From the NCBI RefSeq assembly GCF_900105345.1, contig NZ_FNSN01000003.1:3100001-3164000 (forward strand): a stretch of DNA of 64,000 nucleotides, in the 5' to 3' direction. The notes below the pieces were generated by a model, which saw nothing but the letters and a program-made list of their open reading frames with translations, was not told the DNA's origin and made no database searches. The translations under genes were made by a program, and so were the position numbers. Positions 1-7,291 of this stretch are shown one piece after another. This DNA comes from Arthrobacter woluwensis. GTDB lineage: Bacteria > Actinomycetota > Actinomycetes > Actinomycetales > Micrococcaceae. Within the stretch, counting starts at the first letter, position 1. Every line of letters starts with the position of its first letter.

Positions 1-618
1 GATCAGGGACAGGGAGTGCCCGACCACGTCATGAATGTCGCGCGCCAGGGCCAGACGGTATTCGTCCCGCTCCGCCTGCGCCCGGGCCGCCCGCTGCTCC
101 CTCAGCTCCGTCAGCCTCGACCGACGACGCCGACCTGCTTCCCCCAGGAGGACGAGGACCGCCAGCCACGCGGTCGCCGCCGCCAGGGCAGGCGTGGCAG
201 CCCAGGGCGCGCCGGCCGCCCACGGCGGGGTCCACAACGCCCCACGGAGAGGAACCCAGCCGGTTTCCTGAAGAACCGCCAGGAGTCCAACCAGGCCCAC
301 CACGGCCCAGGACTGCCATCGCCTGCCCCGGAGCGAAGCGTTGAACAAGGCCACCGCGAAAGCCACGAAGACCGGCCCCCAGGGCAAGGAGAGCAGGAGG
401 TACCAGCCGGCGAGCAGCACCTGGAAGGCCAGCACGAGCGCCGGCCGACGACGCATGAACAGCAGCGCGGCAGGACCTGCGAGTAGGAACAGCATCGTCA
501 CCGGCGGCAGATCCAGACCGCGCCAGTGAGCCATGGCCACGGTGCCGAAGACCTGGATCACCGCCACGGCACACGGAATGCCGAACTGGATGATCCGGCG
601 TCGGCGGGCACTGTTCAT
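1..618 (-). CDS. Sensor histidine kinase, NarL/DesK type, N-terminal part (truncated by window edge)
   Basis: The frame is open from the ATG at 618 to the window edge (206 residues, no stop), so the gene is partial. The N-terminal 140 or so residues hold several hydrophobic segments, consistent with a membrane sensor. A short charged helix rich in Arg, Glu and Gln follows, and then the dimerisation/phosphoacceptor box: RDIHDVVGHSLSLI at the very end carries the phospho-histidine and is characteristic of the HisKA_3 subfamily. The ATPase domain must lie beyond the edge. Kinases of this family are normally followed by a LuxR/NarL-type response regulator, which would be outside the window. The signal sensed cannot be told from the sequence. 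Confidence 0.85.
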   Translation of the reverse strand, partial: MNSARRRRIIQFGIPCAVAVIQVFGTVAMAHWRGLDLPPVTMLFLLAGPAALLFMRRRPALVLAFQVLLAGWYLLLSLPWGPVFVAFAVALFNASLRGRRWQSWAVVGLVGLLAVLQETGWVPLRGALWTPPWAAGAPWAATPALAAATAWLAVLVLLGEAGRRRRSRLTELREQRAARAQAERDEYRLALARDIHDVVGHSLSLI

Positions 619-693
619 GATCCCGAGCCTAAACGTCGCGGCAGCCGGCCGCGTCCCCCAGGTGGAGTATGTGGAAAAGCGCCGCCCTGGCCG

Positions 694-987
694 TCACGGC
701 TGTGGTTTGCTCGCCTTGCCGTCGAGCCACAACTCCGTGGACGCGTCGGCATGAGTTCCCCCGCTGCCCACATGTTTGTCGCTGATCGTGGGTCCGTTCT
801 TGAGGACGTGGACCAGCGCCATGCCGTGCCCGCGCCCCAGACCGTACTCGTCCTTGAGCCATTCGAGGATCGTGCCTGCTTTCACCCCCGCTTCGCCGAA
901 GCCCTTGGCCTCGGCCTCCTCCACCAGCTGCCGCGGGGTCTTGCCGGTCTTGTCCTCGATCGCATCGAGGTATGCCTGAAATGACAT
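694..987 (-). CDS. DUF4287 domain protein
   Basis: A 97-residue protein beginning MSFQAYLDAIEDKTGKTP, which matches the DUF4287 type of small domain (conserved opening, then Lys-Thr-Gly-Lys, then a helical core ending near GLGRGHGMALVHVLK). The start at 987 is chosen because AAGGA lies 7-8 nt upstream and the domain begins there. The reading frame continues upstream only through a low-complexity repeat. The biochemical role of DUF4287 is unknown. The gene follows a cupin gene on the same strand after a 110-base gap and may share its promoter. Confidence 0.7.
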   Translation of the reverse strand: MSFQAYLDAIEDKTGKTPRQLVEEAEAKGFGEAGVKAGTILEWLKDEYGLGRGHGMALVHVLKNGPTISDKHVGSGGTHADASTELWLDGKASKPQP

Positions 988-1040
988 GTCGTGTCCTTCG
1001 TCGTCGTGTTGTCGTGTCGTCGTCTGTCGTGTCGTGCTCA
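988..1040. repeat. ACGACA-type simple repeat in the 5' leader of the DUF4287 gene
   Basis: Read on the minus strand this stretch is made almost wholly of ACGACA, CACGAC and GACGAC units and runs directly into the ribosome-binding site and start codon of the DUF4287 gene. It is short and imperfect. Confidence 0.6.
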
Positions 1041-1097
1041 CCGGCAGGCCACGCCCGGCCCGCCCACGCCCAGCCAGGGCGTGCCAGCCGTGACGGG

Positions 1098-1463
1098 TCA
1101 GCCGTCCTGGTCGCGGAACTCCTGGATGATCCGCGGCGAATCGTGCAGGCAGACCATCAGCAGCGGCTCCTGGCCGTGGTTCGTGAAGCCGTGCCAGCGA
1201 CCTGCCGGGACGATCACCGTGGCTCCGGCGCCGACCGGGCGGTCGCCGTCGTCGAGCCGGAACGTGGCCTCGCCTTCGAGCACCAGCCAGGTCTCCGCGT
1301 AGGGGTGCCGGTGCACGGCCGGACCCTTCCCCGGCGGGGTCCGGACCAGGAAGTAGGAGAGCCCTACGCCGAAATCCCCGCCTTCGAACCGTTCCGCCGT
1401 CCCGCCCGGCAGGGCCAGGCTGCCGGGCTCCAGCAGCACCATGCTCTCCGCGTCCACCTTCAT
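1098..1463 (-). CDS. Cupin-domain protein
   Basis: A 121-residue single-domain cupin. The metal-binding motif 1 is visible as PAVHRHPYAETWLVLEG (two His and a Glu) and motif 2 as VIVPAGRWHGFTN (one His). A conserved beta-barrel pattern lies between them. The start at 1463 is preferred over one at 1505 because AGGAGG lies 5 nt upstream of it. Small stand-alone cupins of this kind can be metal-dependent enzymes or ligand binders, and the substrate is not predictable. The gene is divergent from the winged-helix regulator at 1543, which may control it. Confidence 0.75.
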   Translation of the reverse strand: MKVDAESMVLLEPGSLALPGGTAERFEGGDFGVGLSYFLVRTPPGKGPAVHRHPYAETWLVLEGEATFRLDDGDRPVGAGATVIVPAGRWHGFTNHGQEPLLMVCLHDSPRIIQEFRDQDG

Positions 1464-1535
1464 CTGTTCCTCCTCGGGGACCGCCGTCCGGCGGTGTGCC
1501 TTCACTCTCGCCCAGTGATCGCGGGGCCGCTAATC

Positions 1536-1553
1536 TTTCGATATGGATCGAAA
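1536..1553. promoter_or_regulatory. Operator overlapping the regulator start codon, with -10 box
   Basis: TTTCGAT-ATGG-ATCGAAA is a perfect 7-bp inverted repeat whose centre is the ATG of the next gene. A TAATCT -10 box at 1531-1536 ends 6 nt before that ATG, so transcription should start at the start codon. A bound repressor would cover -10, start point and start codon together. Autoregulation by the encoded winged-helix protein is inferred. Confidence 0.65.
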
Positions 1554-2574
1554 CATCGTGGCCTTCCACCTCGGGATTGAGGACGTGGCGTCACTGCGAT
1601 TCGGCATCTCGCCAGGGCACGAACTCGCCGCCGCCATCCGGCTGCTGCAGACGGCCCAGTCCCGGCCGCTGCACTGGGGCTGGCTCCGGGAGGCACGGTC
1701 ATCCGTGCCGCACGAGGCGTTCGGCCTGCTGTCGCTCCTCATCGCGCCGCAGGGGTATTTCCCGGACTTCCTCACCGGCCCGCCAGGCCCCGACCTCACT
1801 CCGTCCGAGGAACTCGCCATGCTCCGGTCCACTCCCCCGGACGTCGCAGCGCATCAGCTGCGCAAAGTCCTGCGTCTCGCGGAAGGGGCCCGGCACGCCG
1901 CAGTGGAACGGATGGCGGAGCGCCCCGCTCTCGCGCTGAGACGCATCGCGGAGGCCTGGTCCGCAATGTGGGACGCGCTGCTGGAGCCGCAATGGCCGCA
2001 GATCCGGCGACTCCTGCTCGCCGACATCTCCCACCGGACCGGCGTCATGGCCGGGCATGGCGCCGGCGCGATGGTCGGCGGCCTGCACGACCGCGTGTCC
2101 TGGCGGCCCGGCGAGGTCCGCGTGCGGATGAACGCGTGGCAGGAGGAGGTCGACTGCCGCGGGCACGGGCTACTGCTCGTACCGTCGGTGCTGTCGAGCC
2201 CGTGGTGTTCGGTCCTCACGGAGGCTCCCGTCCAGCCCACCGTCTTCTACCCGGTCCTCGGCCTCTCACCTGAGTGGCATCGGTCCGGCGCCCCCTCCGA
2301 CGGCCGGGCGCTCGCCCGCCTGCTCGGCGCGGGAAGGGCCGCGGTCCTCAGCGTCCTCGACGGCGCACGGAACACCAGCGATGTAGCACGCCTGTGCGGA
2401 ATAGCTCCCTCGACGGCGGTCCACCACCTCACAGCCCTGCGCGACGCCGGGCTGCTGAGCAGCACTCGACGGGGCGCCGCCGTCGAACACCGGCGGACCG
2501 CCCTGGGCGACGCGCTGCTCTTCACGGCCGATTCCGCGGGACCCGCCGGACCCGACCCGGCACCGAAGGGGTGA
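1543..2574 (+). CDS. ArsR-like winged-helix regulator with DUF5937-type N-terminal region
   Basis: A 343-residue DNA-binding protein. The N-terminal 240 or so residues begin with FHLGIEDVASLRFGISP, the pattern of the DUF5937 region found in actinobacterial ArsR-like regulators. The C-terminal 80 residues form a winged helix, with VLDGARNTSDVARLCGIAPSTAVHHL as helix-turn-helix followed by RDAGLLSSTRRGAAVEHRRT as recognition helix end and wing. (These motifs are quoted in pieces.) No Cys cluster for metal sensing is present, so it is unlikely to be a metal sensor. It is divergent from the cupin gene, and its own start codon lies inside a palindromic operator. The ligand is unknown. Confidence 0.75.
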   Translation: MDRNIVAFHLGIEDVASLRFGISPGHELAAAIRLLQTAQSRPLHWGWLREARSSVPHEAFGLLSLLIAPQGYFPDFLTGPPGPDLTPSEELAMLRSTPPDVAAHQLRKVLRLAEGARHAAVERMAERPALALRRIAEAWSAMWDALLEPQWPQIRRLLLADISHRTGVMAGHGAGAMVGGLHDRVSWRPGEVRVRMNAWQEEVDCRGHGLLLVPSVLSSPWCSVLTEAPVQPTVFYPVLGLSPEWHRSGAPSDGRALARLLGAGRAAVLSVLDGARNTSDVARLCGIAPSTAVHHLTALRDAGLLSSTRRGAAVEHRRTALGDALLFTADSAGPAGPDPAPKG

Positions 2575-2608
2575 TGAGCCGCCCACCGGACCACGACGGA
2601 GCCGGGAA

Positions 2609-2653
2609 GCACGACGGCGCCGGACCCCGCGAAGGGATCCGGCGCCGTCGTGC
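2609..2653. terminator. Bidirectional hairpin between convergent genes
   Basis: Perfect 16-bp arms (2609-2624 and 2638-2653) with a 13-nt loop lie between the stop codons of the winged-helix regulator and folD. No long T-tract follows, as is common in actinobacteria. Confidence 0.75.
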
Positions 2654-2665
2654 GTCGTCGGAGAC

Positions 2666-3568
2666 TCAGGCGTGCGCTGCCGCCCGCTCCGCCGCCTCGA
2701 CCACATTGGTCATGAGCAGGGCCACCGTCATGGGGCCCACGCCGCCCGGGTTCGGGGAGATCCAGCCGGCCACCTCGGCGGCGGCGGGCTCGATGTCACC
2801 GTAGACGCGGCTCTTGCCGGTCTCCGGGTCCGTCTCGCGGGTCACGCCGACGTCCAGCAGGGCAGCACCCGGCTTGACGTCGGACGCCTTGACGATGTGC
2901 CGCACGCCCGCGGCGCCCACGATCACATCGGCCTGGCGCAGCAGTTCCGACATGTTCGTGGTGCCCGTGTGGGTCAGGGTCACCGTGGCGTTGATCTCGC
3001 GACGGGTCAGCAGCAGACCGATGGACCGGCCGATCGTAACACCACGCCCGACGACCACCACGTGCTTGCCCTTGAGGTCGTAATCGTTCCGCAGGAGCAG
3101 TTCGATGACGCCGCGCGGGGTGCACGGAAGCGGGGTGTCGATGGGGTTGTTCACGTTCAGGACCAGGCGCCCCAGGTTCGTGGGGTGCAGGCCGTCCGCG
3201 TCCTTGGCGGGGTCGATCCGTTCCAGGATCGCGTCCGTGTCCAGGTGCTTCGGCAGCGGGAGCTGGACGATGTACCCGTGGCAGGTGGGGTCCGCATTGA
3301 GTTCGTCGATGAGGGCCTCGACCTGCTCCTGGGTGGCGTCGGCCGGCAGCTCCTTCTGGATCGAGTTCATCCCGATCTCCTTGGACTGCTTGTGCTTCAT
3401 CGACACGTACAGCTGGGACGCCGGATCGGCGCCCACCAGCACGGTGGCGATGCCCGGGACCACGCCGCGCTCCTTGAGAGCGGCGACGCGTTCCGTGAGC
3501 TCCTGCTTGATCTCGGCGGAGGCCTTCCGGCCGTCCAGAATCTTCGCGGTCATGGACTGTTCCGTCAC
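2666..3568 (-). CDS. folD: Bifunctional methylenetetrahydrofolate dehydrogenase / methenyltetrahydrofolate cyclohydrolase
   Basis: A 300-residue cytosolic enzyme, close to the usual length. It interconverts 5,10-methylene-THF, methenyl-THF and 10-formyl-THF with NADP. The N-terminal catalytic domain has the family motif [20 protein letters not shown], whose YVxxKxK lysine acts in the cyclohydrolase step. It also has QLPLPKHLD. The Rossmann part has [17 protein letters not shown], the usual dinucleotide loop, and ends with [13 protein letters not shown]. Its ATG overlaps the stop of glyA by four bases, so the two are translationally coupled. The methylene-THF made by GlyA is therefore passed to FolD to supply 10-formyl-THF for the purine enzymes PurN and PurH, also encoded in this window. 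Confidence 0.97.
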   Translation of the reverse strand: MTEQSMTAKILDGRKASAEIKQELTERVAALKERGVVPGIATVLVGADPASQLYVSMKHKQSKEIGMNSIQKELPADATQEQVEALIDELNADPTCHGYIVQLPLPKHLDTDAILERIDPAKDADGLHPTNLGRLVLNVNNPIDTPLPCTPRGVIELLLRNDYDLKGKHVVVVGRGVTIGRSIGLLLTRREINATVTLTHTGTTNMSELLRQADVIVGAAGVRHIVKASDVKPGAALLDVGVTRETDPETGKSRVYGDIEPAAAEVAGWISPNPGGVGPMTVALLMTNVVEAAERAAAHA

Positions 3569-4854
3569 TGGGAGAGGCCCGGGTACAGCGGGAAGGCCGA
3601 GGCCAGGACGTCCACGCGGGCCCGCAGGGCGTCGATGTCGGCGCCGGGGAGCAGCGCGAGCGCGATCACGTCGGCGACCTCGGTGAACTCGGCGTCGCCG
3701 AAGCCGCGGGTGGCCAGGGCGGAGGTGCCGATGCGCAGACCGGAGGTGACCATCGGCGGGCGCGGATCGTTCGGGACGGCGTTGCGGTTGACCGTGATGT
3801 GGGCCTCGTGCAGGAGGTCCTCGGCCTGCTTGCCGTCGATCGCGGCGTCACGGAGGTCCACCAGGACCAGGTGCACATCGGTGCCGCCGGAGCGGACCGC
3901 GATGCCGGCGTCCTTGACGTCCTGCTGGTTGAGACGGTCCGCGAGGATCGCGGCGCCGCGCAGAGTGCGCTCCTGGCGGTCCTTGAACTCCGGGGTTCCG
4001 GCGATCTTGAAGGCGGTGGCCTTCGCGGCGATCACGTGCATGAGCGGGCCGCCCTGCTGGCCCGGGAAGACGGCGGAGTTGATCTTCTTGGCGAGATCGG
4101 CGTCGTTCGTCAGGATGAAGCCCGAGCGCGGGCCGCCGATGGTCTTGTGCACGGTGGAGGACACGACGTGAGCGTGCGGGACCGGGTTCGGGTGCACGCC
4201 GGCGGCGACGAGGCCTGCGAAGTGGGCCATGTCCACCCAGAGGTAGGCGCCGACCTCGTCCGCGATCTCACGGAAGGCGGCGAAGTCGAGCTGACGCGGG
4301 TAGGCGGACCAGCCGGCGATGATCACCTTCGGCTTGTGCTCCAGGGCGAGGCGGCGGACCTCCTCCATGTCCACGAGGGAGGTCTCGGGGTCCACGCCGT
4401 AGGCCACGATGTTGAACAGACGGCCGGAGAAGTTGATCTTCATGCCGTGGGTCAGGTGACCGCCGTGATCCAGGGACAGGCCGAGGAGGGTGTCGCCGGG
4501 GCGGGCGATCGCGTGCAGGACCGCCGCGTTGGCGGTGGCGCCGGAGTGCGGCTGGACGTTGGCGAACTCGGCGCCGAAGAGGGCCTTGGCGCGCTCGATG
4601 GCCAGCGACTCGGCGACGTCGACTTCCTCACAGCCGCCGTAGTAGCGGCGTCCGGGGTAACCCTCCGCGTACTTGTTGGTCAGCACCGAGCCCTGGGACT
4701 GGAGCACGGAGACGGGGACGAAGTTCTCAGAGGCGATCATCTCGAGGTAGGTGCGCTGGCGATTCAGCTCACGCTCGAGAACTGCGGCGATTTCCGGGTC
4801 GACTTCAGCCAGCGGAAGGTTGCTGACGGATTCCTGCGCGGGTACAGAGGTCAC
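3565..4854 (-). CDS. glyA: Serine hydroxymethyltransferase
   Basis: A 429-residue PLP enzyme that converts serine and THF to glycine and 5,10-methylene-THF. Visible landmarks are [20 protein letters not shown] (substrate loop, within residues 40-60), YYGGCEEVD, the sequence [13 protein letters not shown], and the PLP lysine in [17 protein letters not shown]. Length and order are normal. The start is a GTG at 4854 with AGGAG 6-7 nt upstream. The first gene of the glyA-folD operon, it is divergent from purU. The 239-base leader and promoter region holds no riboswitch motif that I could recognise. Confidence 0.97.
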   Translation of the reverse strand: MTSVPAQESVSNLPLAEVDPEIAAVLERELNRQRTYLEMIASENFVPVSVLQSQGSVLTNKYAEGYPGRRYYGGCEEVDVAESLAIERAKALFGAEFANVQPHSGATANAAVLHAIARPGDTLLGLSLDHGGHLTHGMKINFSGRLFNIVAYGVDPETSLVDMEEVRRLALEHKPKVIIAGWSAYPRQLDFAAFREIADEVGAYLWVDMAHFAGLVAAGVHPNPVPHAHVVSSTVHKTIGGPRSGFILTNDADLAKKINSAVFPGQQGGPLMHVIAAKATAFKIAGTPEFKDRQERTLRGAAILADRLNQQDVKDAGIAVRSGGTDVHLVLVDLRDAAIDGKQAEDLLHEAHITVNRNAVPNDPRPPMVTSGLRIGTSALATRGFGDAEFTEVADVIALALLPGADIDALRARVDVLASAFPLYPGLSQ

Positions 4855-5080
4855 AGAATACTCCTGGCGATACGTGGAGGTGATTGCAGGTCAGGCTCCT
4901 GGCGCCGCCGCATGGTCCCCCGGCGCGCCGCTGAAGCGCAGGCCAAGGATCCACGCGATGACGCGTAGGAAAACGTGACCCTCGGCCCAGGCGGACGATC
5001 CGTGGTCTTCGACTGTGCCGCTCCCTGATGGTGACCCATCCGACGCCAGTTGCGACGGCACTAGCGTACCGCACGGCGGA

Positions 5081-5093
5081 TATCCTTAGCCTT
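5081..5093 (+). promoter_or_regulatory. -10 box for a leaderless purU transcript
   Basis: TATCCT at 5081-5086 ends 7 nt before the GTG at 5094. No Shine-Dalgarno sequence precedes that GTG, which fits a transcript that starts at or next to the start codon. Confidence 0.5.
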
Positions 5094-5948
5094 GTGATTG
5101 AAGCGCCTACGTCATACACGCTGACCCTCTCCTGCCCCGACCGCCCCGGCATCGTGCATGCCGTCTCCGGTGCCCTCCTGACCGTCGGATGCAACATCGC
5201 CGACTCGCAGCAGTACGGCAGCGTCACCACCGGCACGTTCTTCATGCGGGTGGAGGTCACGACGTCGGCGGGAGCCGACGCGGTCCGCGCGGCGATCGCC
5301 CCGGTGGCCGACGCCTTCGGGATGCGCTGGGACGTGCACCCGGTCGGCCAGAAGGTGCGCACGCTCGTCCTGTGCTCGACGGCGGCCCACTGCCTCAACG
5401 ACCTGCTCTTCCTGCACCGCTCGGGCACCCTGCCCATCGAGATCCCCGCGATCGTCTCGAACCACACCGATCTGGCGCCGCTCGCCGAGTTCTACGGCAT
5501 CCCGTTCCACCACATCCCCGTCACCGCCGACACCAAGGCCGATGCCGAACGGCAGCTCCTGGAGATCATCGAGAAGGAGGAGATCGAGCTGACCGTCCTG
5601 GCCCGCTACATGCAGATCCTCTCGAACGACCTCTGCCGCGAGCTCGAGGGCCGTGCGATCAACATCCACCACTCGTTCCTGCCGTCCTTCAAGGGCGCCA
5701 AGCCGTACCACCAGGCGCACAAGCGGGGCGTGAAGCTCATCGGCGCCACGGCCCACTACGTGACCGCCGACCTCGACGAGGGACCGATCATCGAGCAGGA
5801 GGTGATCCGCGTCAGCCACGCCCGCACGGCCGAGGAATTCGTGCAGATGGGCCGCGACGTCGAGGGCCGTACCCTGGCCCAGGCCGTCCAGTGGCACGCG
5901 GAACACCGGGTCCTCCTCGACGGCACCCGGACCGTGGTGTTCAACTAA
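5094..5948 (+). CDS. purU: Formyltetrahydrofolate deformylase
   Basis: Hydrolyses 10-formyl-THF to formate and THF, balancing one-carbon pools. The N-terminal ACT domain starts at YTLTLSCPDRPGIVHAVSG. The C-terminal formyltransferase-like domain has the catalytic set: Asn in SNH..DL near residue 122, His in INIHHSFLPSF, and Asp in TADLDEGPIIEQEV. Length is 284 residues from the GTG at 5094, the family norm. An in-frame ATG at 5028 would add 22 residues before the ACT domain and has no ribosome-binding site, so I prefer 5094. The gene is divergent from glyA-folD, a natural place for an enzyme that drains the formyl-THF those genes make. Confidence 0.95.
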   Translation: MIEAPTSYTLTLSCPDRPGIVHAVSGALLTVGCNIADSQQYGSVTTGTFFMRVEVTTSAGADAVRAAIAPVADAFGMRWDVHPVGQKVRTLVLCSTAAHCLNDLLFLHRSGTLPIEIPAIVSNHTDLAPLAEFYGIPFHHIPVTADTKADAERQLLEIIEKEEIELTVLARYMQILSNDLCRELEGRAINIHHSFLPSFKGAKPYHQAHKRGVKLIGATAHYVTADLDEGPIIEQEVIRVSHARTAEEFVQMGRDVEGRTLAQAVQWHAEHRVLLDGTRTVVFN

Positions 5949-5962
5949 GGCTTTGCCGTTGC

Positions 5963-6018
5963 GCGCCCTTGTTGGTGTGGTGCGCCCCAATTGGGGCGCA
6001 CCACACCAACAAGGGCGC
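5963..6018. repeat. Perfect 56-bp palindrome, family I, upstream copy
   Basis: Positions 5963-5990 and 5991-6018 are perfect reverse complements with no loop. The centre is GCCCCAATTGGGGC and the flanks contain CCTTGTTGG and its complement. Five T residues follow at 6020-6024, so it could end purU transcription. The same core recurs at 7213-7270 on the other side of the DUF559-type gene, so it is more than a simple terminator. Confidence 0.9.
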
Positions 6019-6096
6019 ATTTTTCGTGGAGCTTGAGTTGTCCACATAAACACACCGAACGCTCGGGACCACGCCGGATTCCACCAGACTCGTGCC

Positions 6097-7209
6097 ATGA
6101 CAGTCGCCTCCGCCCGACTGATCCGGGCACGGGACTCCGCCGTTCACGGACTCGGTCCCGATGAACTCTCCCGACGGGCCCGGTCAGGGGCACTGGTCCG
6201 GCTCCGTCGCGGAAGCTATGTGGAGACCTCCACCTGGGTCGCGCTTTCCCCACGGGCCAGACAGGAATTGATGTTCCAGGTCGCAGCCGAGGCATACGGC
6301 ATGCGGCTGCCACTCTGGGGCCGCAGCAGTGCTCTCCTTCACGGGCTCCCGCTGAAGAACACTCCAGGACAGGACTGGAACGATCCCACCCATCTTCTCG
6401 GATCGGCTGCCTCGGGCGGCAGGTCCAAGAATGGGATAGTCCATCACCGGCCTGACGGACGGGTCCGGCAGATCGTGGGGATCAATGGATTGCCCTGCAG
6501 CGACGTGGTGAACACCGCCATCGATCTCGCCGTGGATCAGGAGTTCGCCTGGGCCGTGGCCGCGATGGACCGCTTGCTCAACCCGCGAGTGCTTTCCGGC
6601 ATGGCGGGGACCGGTTCCTGGGACGTCAGCGAATCCGCCCAGACAGGACCCGTACCTTCCGCCCGACCTTCGCAAGGATGGGCACTGCCGGAGGAGACCA
6701 GCGAGCCGATCACGACGACGGAGGCCCCGGCCCAGCCTCGGGACCGGGATGCGGCGTACAGACTCATCGCGCAGATCGGCAACGCCACGCGACGACGGAA
6801 ACTTCAGGCAGTCCTCGACTTCGCCGACCCCGGTGGATACCTTCCCGGTGAATCGCTCAGCAGGGTGACGATGCACCGGTACGGCTTCCCCCAGCCAGAG
6901 CTGCAAGCAAGGTTCAGTGATCGTGCCGGATTGATCGGGTACACCGACTTCCATTGGAGATCACTGGGAGTGGTCGGAGAATTCGACGGGCGCGAAAAGT
7001 ATGTGAAGCCCGAGTACCTGAAAGGAAGAAGCCCCTCCGAGGTGGTGGTTGCGGAAAAACTCAGGGAAGACCGGCTCCGGCGCCTCGGGCTGACGGTCGT
7101 CCGATGGGTCTGGGCCGATCTGGAGCACCCTGTGCGACTGGAGGGCCTGCTGCGTCAGGCCGGTCTACCTCAGACAGCCCGAGCAGAGTGGAATCTTCCT
7201 CGCACATAG
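6097..7209 (+). CDS. AbiEi-antitoxin-like / DUF559-type protein, copy 1
   Basis: A 370-residue protein of the actinobacterial family annotated as type IV toxin-antitoxin AbiEi-like or DUF559. The N-terminus is a small winged helix (ELSRRARSGALVRLRRGSYV, residues 23-42). A middle region carries SSALLHGLP and a DVVNTAIDLA segment. After a variable linker near 180-215, the C-terminal part resembles a Vsr-like nuclease fold: GLIGYTDFHW, VVGEFDGREKYVK, EKLREDRLRRLGLTVVRWVW. The D...EFDG.EKY residues are where PD-(D/E)XK enzymes hold metal, but activity is not proven. No AbiEii toxin gene is adjacent. Codon use looks less G/C-biased than its neighbours. The gene is framed by family I palindromes 79 bases before the ATG and 4 bases after the stop. 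Confidence 0.75.
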   Translation: MTVASARLIRARDSAVHGLGPDELSRRARSGALVRLRRGSYVETSTWVALSPRARQELMFQVAAEAYGMRLPLWGRSSALLHGLPLKNTPGQDWNDPTHLLGSAASGGRSKNGIVHHRPDGRVRQIVGINGLPCSDVVNTAIDLAVDQEFAWAVAAMDRLLNPRVLSGMAGTGSWDVSESAQTGPVPSARPSQGWALPEETSEPITTTEAPAQPRDRDAAYRLIAQIGNATRRRKLQAVLDFADPGGYLPGESLSRVTMHRYGFPQPELQARFSDRAGLIGYTDFHWRSLGVVGEFDGREKYVKPEYLKGRSPSEVVVAEKLREDRLRRLGLTVVRWVWADLEHPVRLEGLLRQAGLPQTARAEWNLPRT

Positions 7210-7212
7210 AAC

Positions 7213-7270
7213 TGCGTCCTTGTTGGCGTACCGCGCCCCAATTGGGGAGCCGTACGCCAACAAAGGCGCA
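7213..7270. repeat. Imperfect 58-bp palindrome, family I, downstream copy
   Basis: Arms 7213-7241 and 7242-7270 pair with three mismatches and one G-T pair, again with no loop and with CCCCAATTGGGG at the centre. It shares CCTTGTTGG and CGCCCCAATTGGGG with the copy at 5963-6018. It lies between the DUF559-type gene and the convergent davB-like gene, and no T-tract follows. Confidence 0.88.
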
Positions 7271-7291
7271 GAAATCGCGAGACGATCTGAG

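Noticed and set aside
4855-5093. Glycine or THF riboswitch before glyA
   Set aside because: The gap is long enough, but I could not find the conserved helices or core sequences of either class.
6097-7209. Complete AbiE toxin-antitoxin system
   Set aside because: No AbiEii nucleotidyltransferase gene lies beside either AbiEi-like gene, and both carry a nuclease-like C-terminal part instead.
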